Assembly: GCF_000350225.1 (NCBI RefSeq)
Contig: NW_005179157.1
Location: 1-64,000, forward strand
Direction: 5' to 3'
From: Chondrus crispus
Taxonomy: Eukaryota > Rhodophyta > Florideophyceae > Gigartinales > Gigartinaceae
Length of the DNA: 64,000 nt
Within the stretch, counting starts at the first letter, position 1, and each line of letters begins with the position of its first letter. A program made the translations under genes and the position numbers. This document shows, in pieces, positions 12,018 to 23,759 of the stretch. Below the pieces are notes generated by a model that saw nothing but the letters and a program-made list of their open reading frames with translations, did not search any database and was not told the DNA's origin.

Positions 12018-13513
12018 CGTCCTCTCCAGCTCTTGGGAGAAACTTGCGGCGACTCCCTTACCTACGGACCACCGTGGAGGCATCTACTACCCAGGATAGA
12101 CACAATCCCGATGTGTCTTCGGCGGAAAGGCCGCATCCAACTAACACCCGCCGTCTGCTTTAACCGCTGCAATCACAACGCGTCGCAGTCTCCGACGGAC
12201 TGTTCGTTAACGTGACCGACCAACCCGACCCCCTGGTCGCCTCGTAATCGACTACTGTTGAACCGGGGGACACCGTTGCTATCTTGGGTTGGCCGGGAAT
12301 CAAAGAGTGAGTCCTCGAATGATGGCACGTCTAAACGTGTGTCGCCGTACCCGGACTGCGGCCCCCTGGCGGTAGCGGTAGAAAACCCTATCAATAGCGC
12401 CCAACAACGGCCGAGGGGTGAGCACCCGCCGACTGGAGGGGCGTATCGAGTCCGCTCCTCTCTTCGGGGGAGCGAGACACTGTAACTGAGCACTACCGAT
12501 CTGCCTCTCGGAGGACCCCCCCGGAGTGGCCGCTCTCTCTCCAGGGAAAAATGCGACTCGCGCCCTGGGGGGAATAGTCGACCTCAACTGGTCCGACGCG
12601 TGGCCCAAGAGACTTTGTGTGCAGAAGGGACCCCCGCCCCTCTCTCGTACTCTATCGGCTACCATGCTGACGTTACGTAACGTGGAGGGGGGGTCGACCA
12701 CGACCCCATATATGTCCCTTGATTTTTTTGTGTCCCCCGGGAACCTCCCCCGTGTTCTGTACCCCGCCGGTTAAGACGCGTCCCATCGCTTCATAGAATG
12801 TCCTCCTAGCATCTCATGCGAAATGGTCCGCCGCGTCAACGCCTCACCGCGACCGGACGATATTCACGCGTCCTACGCACGCGAGTCGCGTTTCTGGTTC
12901 ACCCTATCACCACGCGTAGCCCCTAATGGGTACGAACCCCCATACACTCACCAAGAAAGGGGACCTTCGACCTGTTGGGCTCCCCCTCACCGCCGTTGCA
13001 GACGACCCTGTCGTGTCAACCACGCCCCGTCCCTCGAGACTTGTCTTCGGTCCGCTTCGGTACACCGTCGAAGCCAACGAGGAGAGCCGCCAATCGCACA
13101 CCTGGGAACCGGTACTTCCCCCTCTCGCCCGAGTTGAGCTCGATCGCCAATCTGCGCGCTGCACCGCATCATGTCCCGTCCCGGATCCTTCCTGACTGGA
13201 CGAGGTTAGAATTACCCTATCACCTTCAGCTCCTCCTGCTACCGGTTCCCCGGCGGGAGCTCCCTAATCGTCGAACACTTGTCGGATCCGAGCTGGCCCG
13301 ATCGACCCCCACGGGCAGTAATCAATACCTACACCGTGCATCGCAAACCCCCGCAATCGACCTCCGCGCACTGTGTGAGCATCAGAACGCGCCGGGCTCA
13401 GACAATGGAAATCAGAGGAGGTTCCTCGTCTTCTCTACCTCACGCGTGGGGCCAGCGGCGCGCGTTGTCACTGGGTGCCCTGTATGGAGGAAGCACACCC
13501 GTTATGACCCCGA
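12018..13513. other. 3' region of gypsy element C, no supported gene
   Basis: GC-rich sequence between the stop of the element C pol fragment and the end of its antisense ORF. Several overlapping frames on both strands have the arginine- and proline-rich composition expected of chance frames in GC-rich DNA. No domain, tandem repeat or LTR end was recognised. Confidence 0.45.
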
Positions 13514-15318
13514 CTATTCATAGTCAGCCAGGTCTTCCTCTACCCCCGCCACTGGCGCGACCGGGACATCGGAGGGAACCGACCCCCCGTCGGAATCAAG
13601 AGGGCCCCCCTCGACCTCGACTGTTACAGGGGCACTCACCCCTATCGGGGCGATCTCTAAGCTCGGAACCACCACCACCATCGGGGTATCCGTCACGGAC
13701 GCGGGCGGACCCGCTTCTGCCGCCGTCCTCAATCATTTCACACCCGCCACAAACTCGGCGTTGCTCACTAACCGGAGCATTTCGTCCTCAGAGACGCTTA
13801 ACTCGACAAACATCCTACGCCGCGCACTCGCCTCATCCGCCGTCGTCCCCCGTCGGTGGTGGTACTTGGCTCCCGGGCCATCGCCCACCTTTGGAGCCTC
13901 CACCGCTGCCGTCTCGTCCGGTTGCTCCCCCGAGTCGTGACCCGTGTCGGTCGTACGTGGGTCACCTCCGGAGGCCGTTCCAGGTTGTGTCCCTCCCTGC
14001 ATTAAATCCGGTTGTAAACTGGCGAAAGCCTCTGGATCGAATCGGATCTAATTTCCGAACCCCGGACCCCCGGCATCCTCCCGCCTACCCGGCGACATGT
14101 TGGCTCGATCTACACGGTCATAGTGATGCCCCTGGCAATAGGGCACTCGCGCCCACTTCACCTGGTCGTGAATATCGAGCAGCGTGTTGAGCTGCTCGCA
14201 AACCCAAGCTCTGCCGAGGACCCCCTTTAAGTCGAGCTTGCGTAACCATGTGACAATCATGGTCGGTAATACGTACAACCGCCCGTCCAAGGATGACCAA
14301 ATGAACCTCTTCGCCACTATAGCGACCCACTCACTGAGGAATATCATCCACCGCGGAGACTGCGGCGCGGCGTTCAGACTCAAGCCGAAATACACCAAAC
14401 ACGATGGCACCTCCGCAACGAAGTCCGCAGGGACTTCGTAGTGCGAAAACCAATGCGGTATCTGAGGATACCGCTCATACCGAGAACGCGGTTCGAAAGT
14501 CGTTGCTTCAATCCACTCGTATGCGACGAACACGTCGAGGGCGTTGTGCATGCGACGCTCGTATTTGAGCTTGTCGTAGTATCCCGGGTTACTCTCCCGC
14601 TCCACGTACCTCTCGTAGCGGGGAAGGAGGATCGGCTTGTCCCACGCCATGAAAGCGATCCCCGGCTCAACCCGCTCCGGTAGATGGTCCAACAATCGCC
14701 GCAGATTGGTGACGTAACGGTGGTCGCCTTCTGTACGATACGCCCACGTATCGAAGTCCCATTCAACGGGAAGTGGGCGGTTGCACGGCGTCCTCGACAG
14801 CTGACAAACCAATGACGCCATATAACTCTGACGTCGATCACGCCCAATACGGCGATATTTCGGCCAGGCATGCACGCCGTCCACCACGAGACGGTAGCAA
14901 AATCGGGTGACCATACAGCTCGTAGGCTGAGACCCCCGGGTTGAGCACCGGTCATATCCGGGTACGAACGCACGAGAGTTGTGTCCCGTAACCCCTCGGG
15001 AGCAAGGAATGGAGCCCGTTCGAATAGCAAGGGATCGTTGGACATGCCCTGGCCACGCAGCAACCGAGGGAACGGCCACCCCCGCACCTCTGCCTCCTCC
15101 GAGTCCCCCGCTTTCCCGTAGGGGTTGCGGAACCGATCCATCGTCGTTGCGCCGACCCGGGCAAGACGCCTCTCCGATGACAAATAGTTTCTTTCCGCGT
15201 ACCGTGACAGCGTGGACTGTGTCGAGGAAACCGCAAGAGGAAGGCGGAGACAAGCCGGCCGCGCTTGACGGAAAGTTGGAATATTGCGGAAGACCACCTC
15301 CGACAAGCTGGCTTGCAA
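13514..15318 (-). pseudogene. Antisense extra ORF of gypsy element C (unknown protein family)
   Basis: A roughly 600-codon minus-strand coding region, antisense to element C's own pol. The N-terminal part is in one frame (15318 to about 14930), then the frame shifts. The conserved centre (about 14900-14060) and the C-terminal part share one frame, broken by a TAG at 14048-14050 and a TGA at 13733-13735; a stop at 13514-13516 closes it. The centre is rich in aromatic and charged residues, with blocks such as YRTEGDHRYV, RYERYPQIPHWFSHYEV and MIFLSEW. The C-terminal 170 residues are acidic and Pro/Gly/Val-rich. The same blocks occur in the antisense ORF of copy B (about 23760-25216). I recognise no known family and propose no function. 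Confidence 0.7.
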
Positions 15319-15415
15319 AAACGCACGCCTTCAATTTACCCTCGGCCGCTGATCCAACACCCCGATAATTTGGTGATGATTTCTGCGGTACCTACACGCG
15401 GGGACGCGTGGTTCT

Positions 15416-16490
15416 CTAAGAAGGGGGATCTGTAGTGCACTGTACACTATATATCATTGTCATTCCCTGACCACCAGATGAGACGTCTGCGTGTTTTACG
15501 TCTCCACAGCCCGCAAACTCGAGGGTTCGCCCATTGTCCATATTAACCACAAAGTGTGTTTCATCTACGTTCTCCATCATGTCCTCATCCAATTCTCCAC
15601 TTTCGAATGCCGTTTTCATGACACCGAAATGGTATGCGACTTCCTTTTCTATCATTTTCTGCTTAACAGGGCTCACCATAAGCTTGCCACACAGCCTTCG
15701 CGACAACACATAAACCTTCCATAAATGCTTGAACCCAACGCTTCATTATCTTGTGAGTCAATTTCCTTCGCTCTTCTGCTTCCATGATTATAGGAAGATC
15801 GAGGTGCTCATCTTCATTGATGAGGATCTTCTTTGCCAGCATCCGAAGAATGACACCATTAAATTTTAGCGCTGCTCTAGACAGCCTTGCAAACTCTGTA
15901 ACAAGAGTGTTCTGAACAGAGACAGACCAAGGTAGCTGATTCCAACCACGGCCACTTCCTGCTTTTACAATAATATCTTTTCTCGCAACCACCCCTTTTC
16001 CGTTTGCGAGCCGTCTACGGAAAACCCTATGTGACACTCGAGCGACCTCTAGATCAGGTACAGCAAGAATGCATTCCCGTTCTTTGAACCACCGCACTGC
16101 CTTGGCCAAATTGGCCTTAATGTTTCCATGGAAGTGCTGTGGAAACTTTCTTACAGTCCGCGAAGCAATATGCCTCTCTGTTCCTGAGGACTCAATTTCA
16201 TCAAGCGTCCACTGTACCACTTGCTTGTGTGCTCTTCTCGTAGACACTTGCTGGAGGCTTTTTTTGAGTTTCTGGATGCAAGTTATTGGGGCTCTGTTTC
16301 GGTCGAAGTAGACCCAGAAAAATGACGAAGAGTGATAGCCCGGGACAAGAGAGGTTTGCGCAGGATGTTGTGGGACAGAAGCGCTGTGTGCTGTGGTGCG
16401 GCTTTCTTCGGCCCTCTGTAAGGCATCCACTATGGGAGACGCGGAAGGGATGATCATCATGCAGTACAGTTTTGGTTGGAGGGGGTGCAA
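15416..16490 (-). pseudogene. DDE transposase fragment
   Basis: Two overlapping minus-strand frames (15663-16490 and 15416-15709) together form a transposase-like protein with one frameshift near 15680. The N-terminal half is basic with helix-turn-helix-like segments. The C-terminal half contains DETHFVVNMDNGRTL followed by SSGGQGMTM, blocks I know from a DDE transposase family common in oomycetes and other protists; the Asp of DETHF would be the first catalytic residue. Homology stops around 15425, so the remaining catalytic residues are missing. The break is near the right limit of element C, which may have inserted here. No inverted repeats were found. Confidence 0.75.
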
Positions 16491-16676
16491 CTATCTTTGT
16501 GTTGATGAAGAACGCTTATATGCTATTATATCGGCAGTGTAGTATTCAACAAACGTGTTGACTAATCATTGTACAGCTCAATGTGATGGAAAGGGTTAGA
16601 CGTTGATGTCACCATCTAAATGTTTCTATCACAATGGGCACGTTACAAATTTGACAGATCCTGTCATCATAATCCG

Positions 16677-17689
16677 TGCAGTGCAATGCGCCTGTCAGGC
16701 AGAGACCGCGGTCCGATGGTCCAGCAAAAACAACAACAGCAGCAAAAAGAAGAACTGCCGAAGGCACAGCGCTACGGAGTGTCCGACTCTCCCTTCTCCG
16801 TTTGAACGAGCTTGCAAGTCGTAGTAGCTGAGATCCCTGATAGGGGGGCACAGCGAAATAGCCCGGCCTGGGATCGATGTGGTAGAGACTTGCGAAGAGA
16901 ACTGCTCGACGAGTGTGGGGTGGGGCGCGTACTTAGGTACCCCGGTTCCACTGGGTCGTAAGGCCAATGTTCGTTGAGCTTCTTCGAGACCTTGTAACGC
17001 GATAAGGCCTTCGACGGGGGCGTCGCAACGCAGCCCGACGAGATGAAATGAAAGTAGCAGCGCTACACCAACTGTGCCGCCTGATGGCTCGAAACACCTA
17101 CACCGGTTCGGTCGCAACCGAGGCCGATGGCACCAACACTGGCTTGTAACACGACGAAGCCCTTCGGGGGAGACGTCGTTGCAACAGTCTCCGTCGGAAA
17201 ATGGGTCACAGTAGCAGCGCTACGTCAACTGTGTCGCCCGATGGCAAAGACATCTACACCGGTCCGGTCGCAACCGAGGCCGATGGCACCAACACAAGAT
17301 AAGGGGAAAATAGGTAGAATTAGAGATAGAAAAAGGATAGGGAAATAAAGGCAAAAGGAAAAAGGAGACCCTCGAGCAATAGAGGATGCCGTAGGCTTAG
17401 GTAAAAGGGAGCGTCTTGGTAGAGACGGACTTCGACCAAGGCGACATTCAACTCCGGCAACTCGGGTTGGTTTATTGACTTGTTCGGTCAAAGGGCTAAG
17501 TTATATGGAGCCCCGCCGGGGCGAGTACAGTAACTCCCGGCTCTAGATTCTAGATCTAATTGGTAAATAAATAATTAAAATAATCGTGCGCTTCGTCGCA
17601 CACGTGTGTCCCCCAAACCCGGACTACAGTACCCATTTGTTCTTTTTCACTTCCTTTCACCCCCTACCCGAGACGGGTATTGCACTACA
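16677..17689 (-). repeat. Solo LTR of the copy A/B gypsy family, 1013 bp
   Basis: Starts TGCAGTGCAATG and ends ATTGCACTACA, with the body matching the LTRs at 10646 and 22523. It is flanked by the perfect 5-bp duplication ATCCG (16672-16676 and 17690-17694). No internal element sequence is present, so this is a solo LTR left by recombination between the two LTRs of a former full insertion. It contains two copies of the ~150-bp module with core GTAGCAGCGCTAC, near 17055 and 17210. Confidence 0.95.
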
Positions 17690-17694
17690 ATCCG

Positions 17695-20039
17695 GAAACT
17701 TCTCAATGTGTTCATGCAGACATTTCAGTATGGCACTGACGGCTCTTCCATGCGCATGAATCGTCAAAGCCGTTCAATGCACACTGCAGAAAGCATCACG
17801 ACGTTACACTTTCTGGAGTTTACCTGCAATTAAACCTAGAGAGCTGACTTGTCACGTTCAGGCGTGATTCCTATGACGTGTAATGTATCGAGGAGCTGCA
17901 TAATGAGAACATTGAGTGTTCAGAAACAGCCATCATAATCATTTTCACCGAAACCTAAATTTTCCGTTTTGACGAAATATGGGCCATTCTATTTTCCCGG
18001 ACTGTATATAGCATGGGTACCCAAATAGAGTTGGCCATGCTAATTTATGGTCCAAGGTGCGGAAAATAGGCCTGTGAATTAGTCTAGCCCATACTAAATC
18101 CCGTCATCGGTGTACTTCATACCGCGGACCCGTGGGCAAAACCACACATCTACAGTAAGGAGTTGACTTCCGTACCCAAGGTTCGAACTTAGAGAACAAT
18201 TGACTGATAACTGCTACGTCGAAAGGCGGATTGCCAGAACAACCAGATATAGTTTCTCCGTGTGCTTCTCCACTACGAAGAGACCCAAAACAGTGGTCAT
18301 TTGGGTCCTCACTACAGTAGTGCTGTAGGACGCCACTTTCATCGAGGCAATCTGGAAACTGATACAAAATATTAATTGGTCGGCCATTCAGACTCATGCT
18401 GATACAAAATATTAATCGGTCGTCATTCAGACTCATGCAAATATTCAACTGTATCACCAGCGGTCAAGAATGATCGGGCGTACAAGTAATATTGGCCAGA
18501 GTCAGTTTGAATCATTCAATGCTCTCAGGAGCTGGGATAATTGTAGATGAGTCCTCACGACGCCTCTCTTCATGGGGGGAGGAGGTCACGTTTTTATCAT
18601 CTTGGTCATTACATTATCAGTTTGTGTCTTTTACAGACTGTAGAAGCAACAGTCAACTGACCTTGCTGTGTGCTATCTATCACATCTTTTGTTTTCACAT
18701 CTACCTTGCGAGAGCAGAAGTGTAGACTGCATACATTGGAAGATTGCTAGCATCCGTTTCTTTTACATTACCGTCTTCACATTTTAGGCGAAGACTGGAT
18801 CAGAAACAAGTCGACTTAGACATAGCCCGTACAGCGCCAAAGAGCATAAAGACTTATTGGAACCATCCAAGTCGATAGAACTTCTCTACCCTGCGACTTT
18901 TACAAAATAATACCCTGAATATAGCTGAAAAAGTGTTCACAATATGCTCCCGGCATGGCGTCTTATTTTGCAACAAAAGAGTTTTCCTGTAGACTTCCGA
19001 AGATGTCATTGCTGCTGCAAAATCTAGTCCAGAATTGCTGAGCTAGACAACGTGGCAAGCAAAGTAACCCGTTTCTGTGTGCCGTTTTTGACCTGTATAG
19101 AAACCCTGTAGAACCTCTGTAATCATTTTCCCCGAACGTTTTGAGTAAGAACGCTTTCTGACGTGCCGTAAGCCCTTCAAGCTAGAACTGTGAGTAATGT
19201 GGTGGACTTTTTCACAACGCGAAGTTAACGGGCTCAGAAAGAAAGCGACACGCCCTCCACCAGGCCAACCACAACAACAATTCCTCAACGAAGAACCAGT
19301 CCCGCTTTTTTGGAGAAGTTGTAGAGGTATGGCACAGAGGACCTCGCTTGAGGGGCTTTGAGGTGCTGCTTTGTAAAACGGGCTTCTACAGCTCAGAACG
19401 TGGACACACGGGGGGTTTCCGCCATACTTCGGCGACTAGCCACTACTGGACGTTGAGACGAATCGATTCCATTTGGCATGAGCCCAAACCGACAGTATTG
19501 GAGCCCTCACCACAGAATTTTCTTCGCCAGGTCTTCGCTCTCGCCTAGTTCGGGGTCGAAATGACCGTTCACGATGAGCATGCCATGCAGGAGATATTAA
19601 TTTTGATATATTTTATTGATGGTCGGCATTACCCCTTTTATCTCCATGGGCTGCGATTTGCCACAAGACAAATGAGCAATACCCGGGGTTCACGGACTGT
19701 ATATGGATGGGACCGGCAACGGGTTAGAGGCCAGCGCGAGTAAAATTTCCGAACGGTCGTTATTAGGCGCGAAAGGGACGGGGGCGACCTTGCTCCAGTC
19801 TACTGTTGGGGACGGGTATCAGACCTTATCTCCTCAGAGGTATGCCTCTGACACCTTTCCCAGGGCACCATCTGCTGCCTACTGCGTGCCGGGTACTGGA
19901 CTGTATTCTGTTCATGAAATCGCCCTGAGATTGCTCTCTGAATATCTTCTTCCCGGCGCTTTCCACAGCGAAAAGTCCGACCAAAGCAGCCCTGAATACC
20001 ATCCAGTCGCCTGCAGCTTCAACCAATGCACCATCTTAG
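17695..20039. other. Intergenic region, no supported gene
   Basis: Moderately AT-rich sequence with only short frames. A plus-strand ATG frame at 19703-20077 (124 residues) has no recognisable domain and overlaps the start of the next gene in another frame, so I do not call it. A short tandem duplication at 18360-18438 is listed separately. Confidence 0.5.
18360..18438. repeat. Two-copy tandem repeat, unit about 39-40 bp
   Basis: Two adjacent units, each starting TGATACAAAATATTAAT and ending CATTCAGACTCATGC, differ by a few substitutions and one base of length. No function is apparent. Confidence 0.85.
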
Positions 20040-21232
20040 ATGGGTCGCTTGGCAAAAGTCGAACGCAGAGTCTATGAGGTAGCACATTACTTGAGAGGCC
20101 ATGTTCTCGTTAGACTTCTCGCGTGTAGTATAAACACCCCCAACGGAGGGGGGTGTATACTCTGTTCTTGCGGAGACCCCGATCGGCGGGAAGACGGGAA
20201 GCAACCCCAGCTAACGGAACCGGGCGAGCCCGGGGTAGCAGTGGTAGAGCGGGTACGGTTGGGGACGCGCGCACGCGCGGGCCGATCTATGCCTCGACGC
20301 CCCGGCGCAGCGCTGGGTGACGTACCAGCGCTGACGGGCGGAGGCGGATCTAGGCTCGCTCGCGTGCTTGCGCGTCCCCTGCCTGCTCGGTTCCTAACTT
20401 GATACGGGCTAGTGGGAACCCGTTCTAGAATAAGCGGAGAGTCGGACCTTGACGGTCGGTGGGTGACAAGTCCGTGCTTGTCCTCTTCCACCGCCGCCGG
20501 TCCGCTCCATATTTAATATACAAAACAATCTATCATAACACTACAGTACCGAGGTACTGTAGTGGGCTACTGTAGTGCAGGTCGGCCTGCACTGTAAGAC
20601 TGTCAGCTATGTCGAGGCTGACAGTACACGTATTACCCCGTGGTGCGTGCGTGCTTCGTTCGCGCGTGGTACACGTGTGCACGTGTATGCGCGTGTCCCT
20701 TGTTCCCGTGGTGTACACGTGGATACGCACGGTTGTACTGTAGAGCGTCGAGCTCTACCGTAGGGGATCCTGTTGTTGATCCAATCTAACTAAAAAGCCC
20801 CCAGGGGGGGCGTTATACTACACCGCGCATAGTGATGTTTTCATAGACGAACAAGAACTTCATGATATCACCCTCTCCATCGTTAGTGATGGTATTGAAA
20901 CCCACCTGCATGTTAGCGTCGGCCCTCCACAAGAGTACCATGATGGGTGGGAACTGGAGAGTTCTGTTCTACCCTTCGCGGCAGCCTCCAGCATCTTTAT
21001 TTCTTACCGCGCGCGCTTCCAGAAACGTCCACGCATCAAATCTAAAAACAATAAAATCCAGCACACCGATAAATACGTAATCTTTTGCTTATTTCTCCAC
21101 TCACACATGTTTTTTGGGGTTTTCGCGGAAGGGAAACCATGGCATTTGCAGATGCATCGAAACGATTTTTTTTATGAAGACAAATTTGATGGTTTACTGC
21201 GCAGACAGGACATCAGTTATGCCGAAAATTAA
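20040..21232 (+). pseudogene. Unknown ~162-codon ORF split by a solo LTR
   Basis: From an ATG at 20040, 28 codons are open up to the LTR edge at 20123. After the LTR and its second target-site copy (20823-20827), the same frame resumes at 20828 and stays open for 134 codons to a TAA at 21230-21232. Skipping the LTR and one duplication copy therefore gives one continuous frame, which supports a real coding region cut by insertion. The N-terminal part is helical and basic; the middle is acidic with ELHDITLSIVSDGIETHLHV. I recognise no family. The triplet before the ATG is TAG and could instead be the end of a splice acceptor, so upstream exons are possible. Confidence 0.5.
20124..20822. repeat. 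Solo LTR of a second retrotransposon family, 699 bp
   Basis: Starts TGTAGTATAA and ends TTATACTACA, a perfect 10-bp inverted end pair with TG and CA termini. Flanking five bases are TCGCG and CCGCG, a target duplication with one mismatch. The interior is unrelated to the 16677 family. It holds many short GC-rich inverted repeats (for example near 20220-20340) and a TATA-like stretch near 20510. The strand cannot be decided. It splits the reading frame that starts at 20040. Confidence 0.8.
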
Positions 21233-21685
21233 AAGCGCTAGAAACTATATCACAAACACATGAGAGTAGACCTGTTCACAAAAGTACACTGATGTGAGTG
21301 CAACGCAAGATGGGTGGGAGAGAAATAGGCATGGGAGCCAGGCGTTGAGGCGACTATTGCTTGCGACCGCGTGTGATACCCTGCCACAGCTCGCCGCAGT
21401 CATGTGACGGGTGCTGGCTGACAGTAATTACAGCTGCGCCCTACTCCCCGGATGTCTTCACATATGCAGTATACACCAGTGAAGATATTGGTAGTTTTAC
21501 GATGGTTGATGGTCAGTAGGACATCAGCTAAACAGGATCCAACATGCTACAGTAGCGCTACAGTAGAACAGGACGAATAAAACATTAAAAAGGACGAAAG
21601 ATTCAAAAGGAAAACAAAGAAAGAGAAAAAGACATGATGAAAAAGGAGACACGACACGAGGGTGGCAGTGCCGGGGATGGATGGG
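21233..21685. other. Intergenic sequence left of the DIRS-like element
   Basis: No gene is visible. A short stretch near 21310-21335 (GGGAGAGAAATAGGCATGGGA) resembles the beginning of the DIRS-like terminal repeat at 21686, so a small remnant of a related end may lie here. A purine-rich block occupies about 21580-21660. Confidence 0.4.
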
Positions 21686-21857
21686 AGAGAAATAGACATG
21701 GGGAGGAGAGGTAGCGGGACATGACAGCTCGCTTCTACTGCTTATGGGTCGGCGGCGAGGCGCGTACAGCGAGACGCCCGGCTGTCAGTAAGTGCTTACA
21801 GACGCGTGCTATTTCCGGTGGAGTTTCACCCCTATACACACAGTTTATATTGACGCG
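21686..21857 (-). repeat. Left (3') terminal direct repeat of the DIRS-like element
   Basis: 172 bp beginning AGAGAAATAGACATGGGG and ending TATTGACGCG, in direct orientation with 40680-40851. The recombinase stop codon (21845-21847) lies inside it. Differences from the right copy are scattered substitutions. Confidence 0.9.
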
Positions 21858-22522
21858 AAGGGGGCAAATAGAAAAGCCATAGCTTGATGTATGGAGATGC
21901 GCTGGACGGGCGGTGTCCGCATATGCGCAAAGAACCACTCCGAAGCGGCGGTGACAGAAAAGCGACTGTCAAAGTAGACGCTGAACAAGTTCTGCGAGGC
22001 CCAATCGAGCCGGTTCATGAATCATTCCCGCGTGAACTGCAGTACCAAGAGCTCATTAAAACCTCCAATGTGCGCGCTATGCGAGGCATAGTAGCAACCT
22101 GACGGTGCCTTGACATTCACCAGAGCGAGCGCATGTTCCAAGGCCATCCCCAGGTCGGCGGTTCCGAGCTTCTGAGAGTCGCGAAGGTTGAAAAATCCGA
22201 GGTTTGCCGTCCGAACGGAGACCCACTTGCGAATTAGTACGTTGGGAGAGTCGGATTGTGTCTAAGTGGGGTTGGTCGGCAACTGCAGGCGCAGCGGCCG
22301 AGAGCGCGATTTGCCCTTGCCGTGAGTCAGAACGGCCGTCACGAGCATCGGCGAGACCGTGATGTCCATGTCCTTGAGATGCGCAACTGATACGGAGCGA
22401 CACTGAAAGGTGAAAGCGAAGAACACACAAGCACAGTACCCGACCTCGTCGACGTCGGAGGTCTGCAGGCCATAGACGACCAATTGCCTCACCAGGCCGG
22501 CGGAGAGGCCGATACGGGCACT
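21845..22522 (-). pseudogene. Tyrosine recombinase, C-terminal catalytic half (DIRS-like)
   Basis: The minus-strand frame starting at the gypsy boundary encodes the catalytic half of a DIRS-type tyrosine recombinase. Blocks include the hydrophobic CACVFFAFTFQCRS core, the HxxR-like box as SHSAHIGG near 22070, and a C-terminal VYFDSR containing the likely nucleophilic tyrosine near 21955. The arginine normally following the catalytic histidine is histidine here, which would impair catalysis. Two in-frame stops interrupt it: TAG at 22262-22264 and a TGA about 60 codons later. The normal stop is at 21845. The N-terminal half is at 37285-37865. Confidence 0.82.
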
Positions 22523-23632
22523 TGTAGTGCAATGTGCTTGTCGGGCCGGAACTAGGGTCCAACAGTTCCGCAACAACACAATCAACAAACAACAACCAAC
22601 AAGAGTTGCCGACGGCACAGCCCTACGGAGTGTCCGATTCTCCTTTTCTCTTTAAGTGGGTTTGCGGCCCACAGTAGCTCAAGTACCTGATAGGGGGGGC
22701 AAAAGGAAGATGCCCAGCCCGGAAGGAATGGTGGTAGAGTCTTGTACAGGCAGCTGCTCGGCGAGTTCGGGGCAGTGATTAAGAAGCCGGGCCCAATAGG
22801 TCGTAAAGCCAATGCTCGCTGAACGCCTGGTACACCTTATACCCTTGATAAGGTCTTCGACGGGGGCGTCGCAACGCAGCCCGAAGGTAACTAGCAAACA
22901 CGTAGCAGCGCTACACCTCTGTACTGCCCGATGGCAAAGTACCGACACCGGAACGGTCGCAACCTGTATCCGATGGAACCAACACTGTCCTGTATACACA
23001 ACAGAACCTTCGAGGGAGACGTCGTCGCAACAGCCTCCGTCGGTGGATGTAAACAAGTAGCAGCGCTACACCCACGTGTCGCCTGATGGCTAAGACACCT
23101 ACACCGGTCCGGTCGCAACCAAAGCCGATGGCACCAACAACAAACAAAAGAACCAACACAAGAGCCCGATGACTCCAGTCGTCACAATGCGGATCGCAAT
23201 CAGGCACTGTGGAACCAACACAAGATAAGGGAATAGAAATAGAGATTGAAATAGAAAAGGATAGGTGAAATAAAGGAAAAGGAAAGGGAACCGCCGAGCG
23301 CAAAGGATAACGTAATCTGTGGTAAAAGAGAGCGTCTTGGGAAAGACGGACTTCGACCAAGGCGATATTCAACTCTGGCAACTTGGGTTACCTTTACTGA
23401 CTTGGTCGTCAGAGGGCTAAGGTATATATCGCCCCGCCGGAGCCACTACAGTAGCTCTCGGCGCTAAATCCTAGATCTAATCTAATTTGAAATAACTAAT
23501 ATGCAACTAATTGAAATTAATAATTAAAATAATAAAGTGAAATAATTTTCACTTGTCACCCCCCCACTTTGTCATACCCCTCAATTCCTTTTCTTTTCAC
23601 CCCCCCACGGTGTAGTCGATTATTGCACTACA
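22523..23632 (-). repeat. 3' LTR of gypsy copy B, 1110 bp
   Basis: Starts TGTAGTGCAATGTGC and ends ATTGCACTACA. A TATA-like GGTATATATCGCC lies at 23421-23433. It contains two full and one partial copies of the ~150-bp GTAGCAGCGCTAC module (about 22900-23225). The preceding five bases, GCACT, match those after the partner LTR. Confidence 0.97.
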
Positions 23633-23759
23633 TATCGCCCTTCGGAGCGCTCTTGTACGCCGCTCGGCCATCGTATAATCTCGCCGTTTCTCTCATAACC
23701 CTACACCGCCGTGTCCGGTAATCGGTGAAAGTGCAAGAGCAAGACGGACCTCATGTTTC

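Noticed and set aside
13279-14190. 303-codon plus-strand frame rich in Pro, Arg and Ser
   Set aside because: It is antisense to the conserved antisense ORF of element C, and its composition is that of a GC-rich shadow frame.
19703-20077. 124-codon plus-strand ATG frame
   Set aside because: No domain, and its end overlaps the better supported frame starting at 20040.
20200-20480. Dense GC hairpins that look like a structured RNA
   Set aside because: They fall inside a TG...CA unit flanked by a near-perfect 5-bp duplication, so a solo LTR explains the region better.
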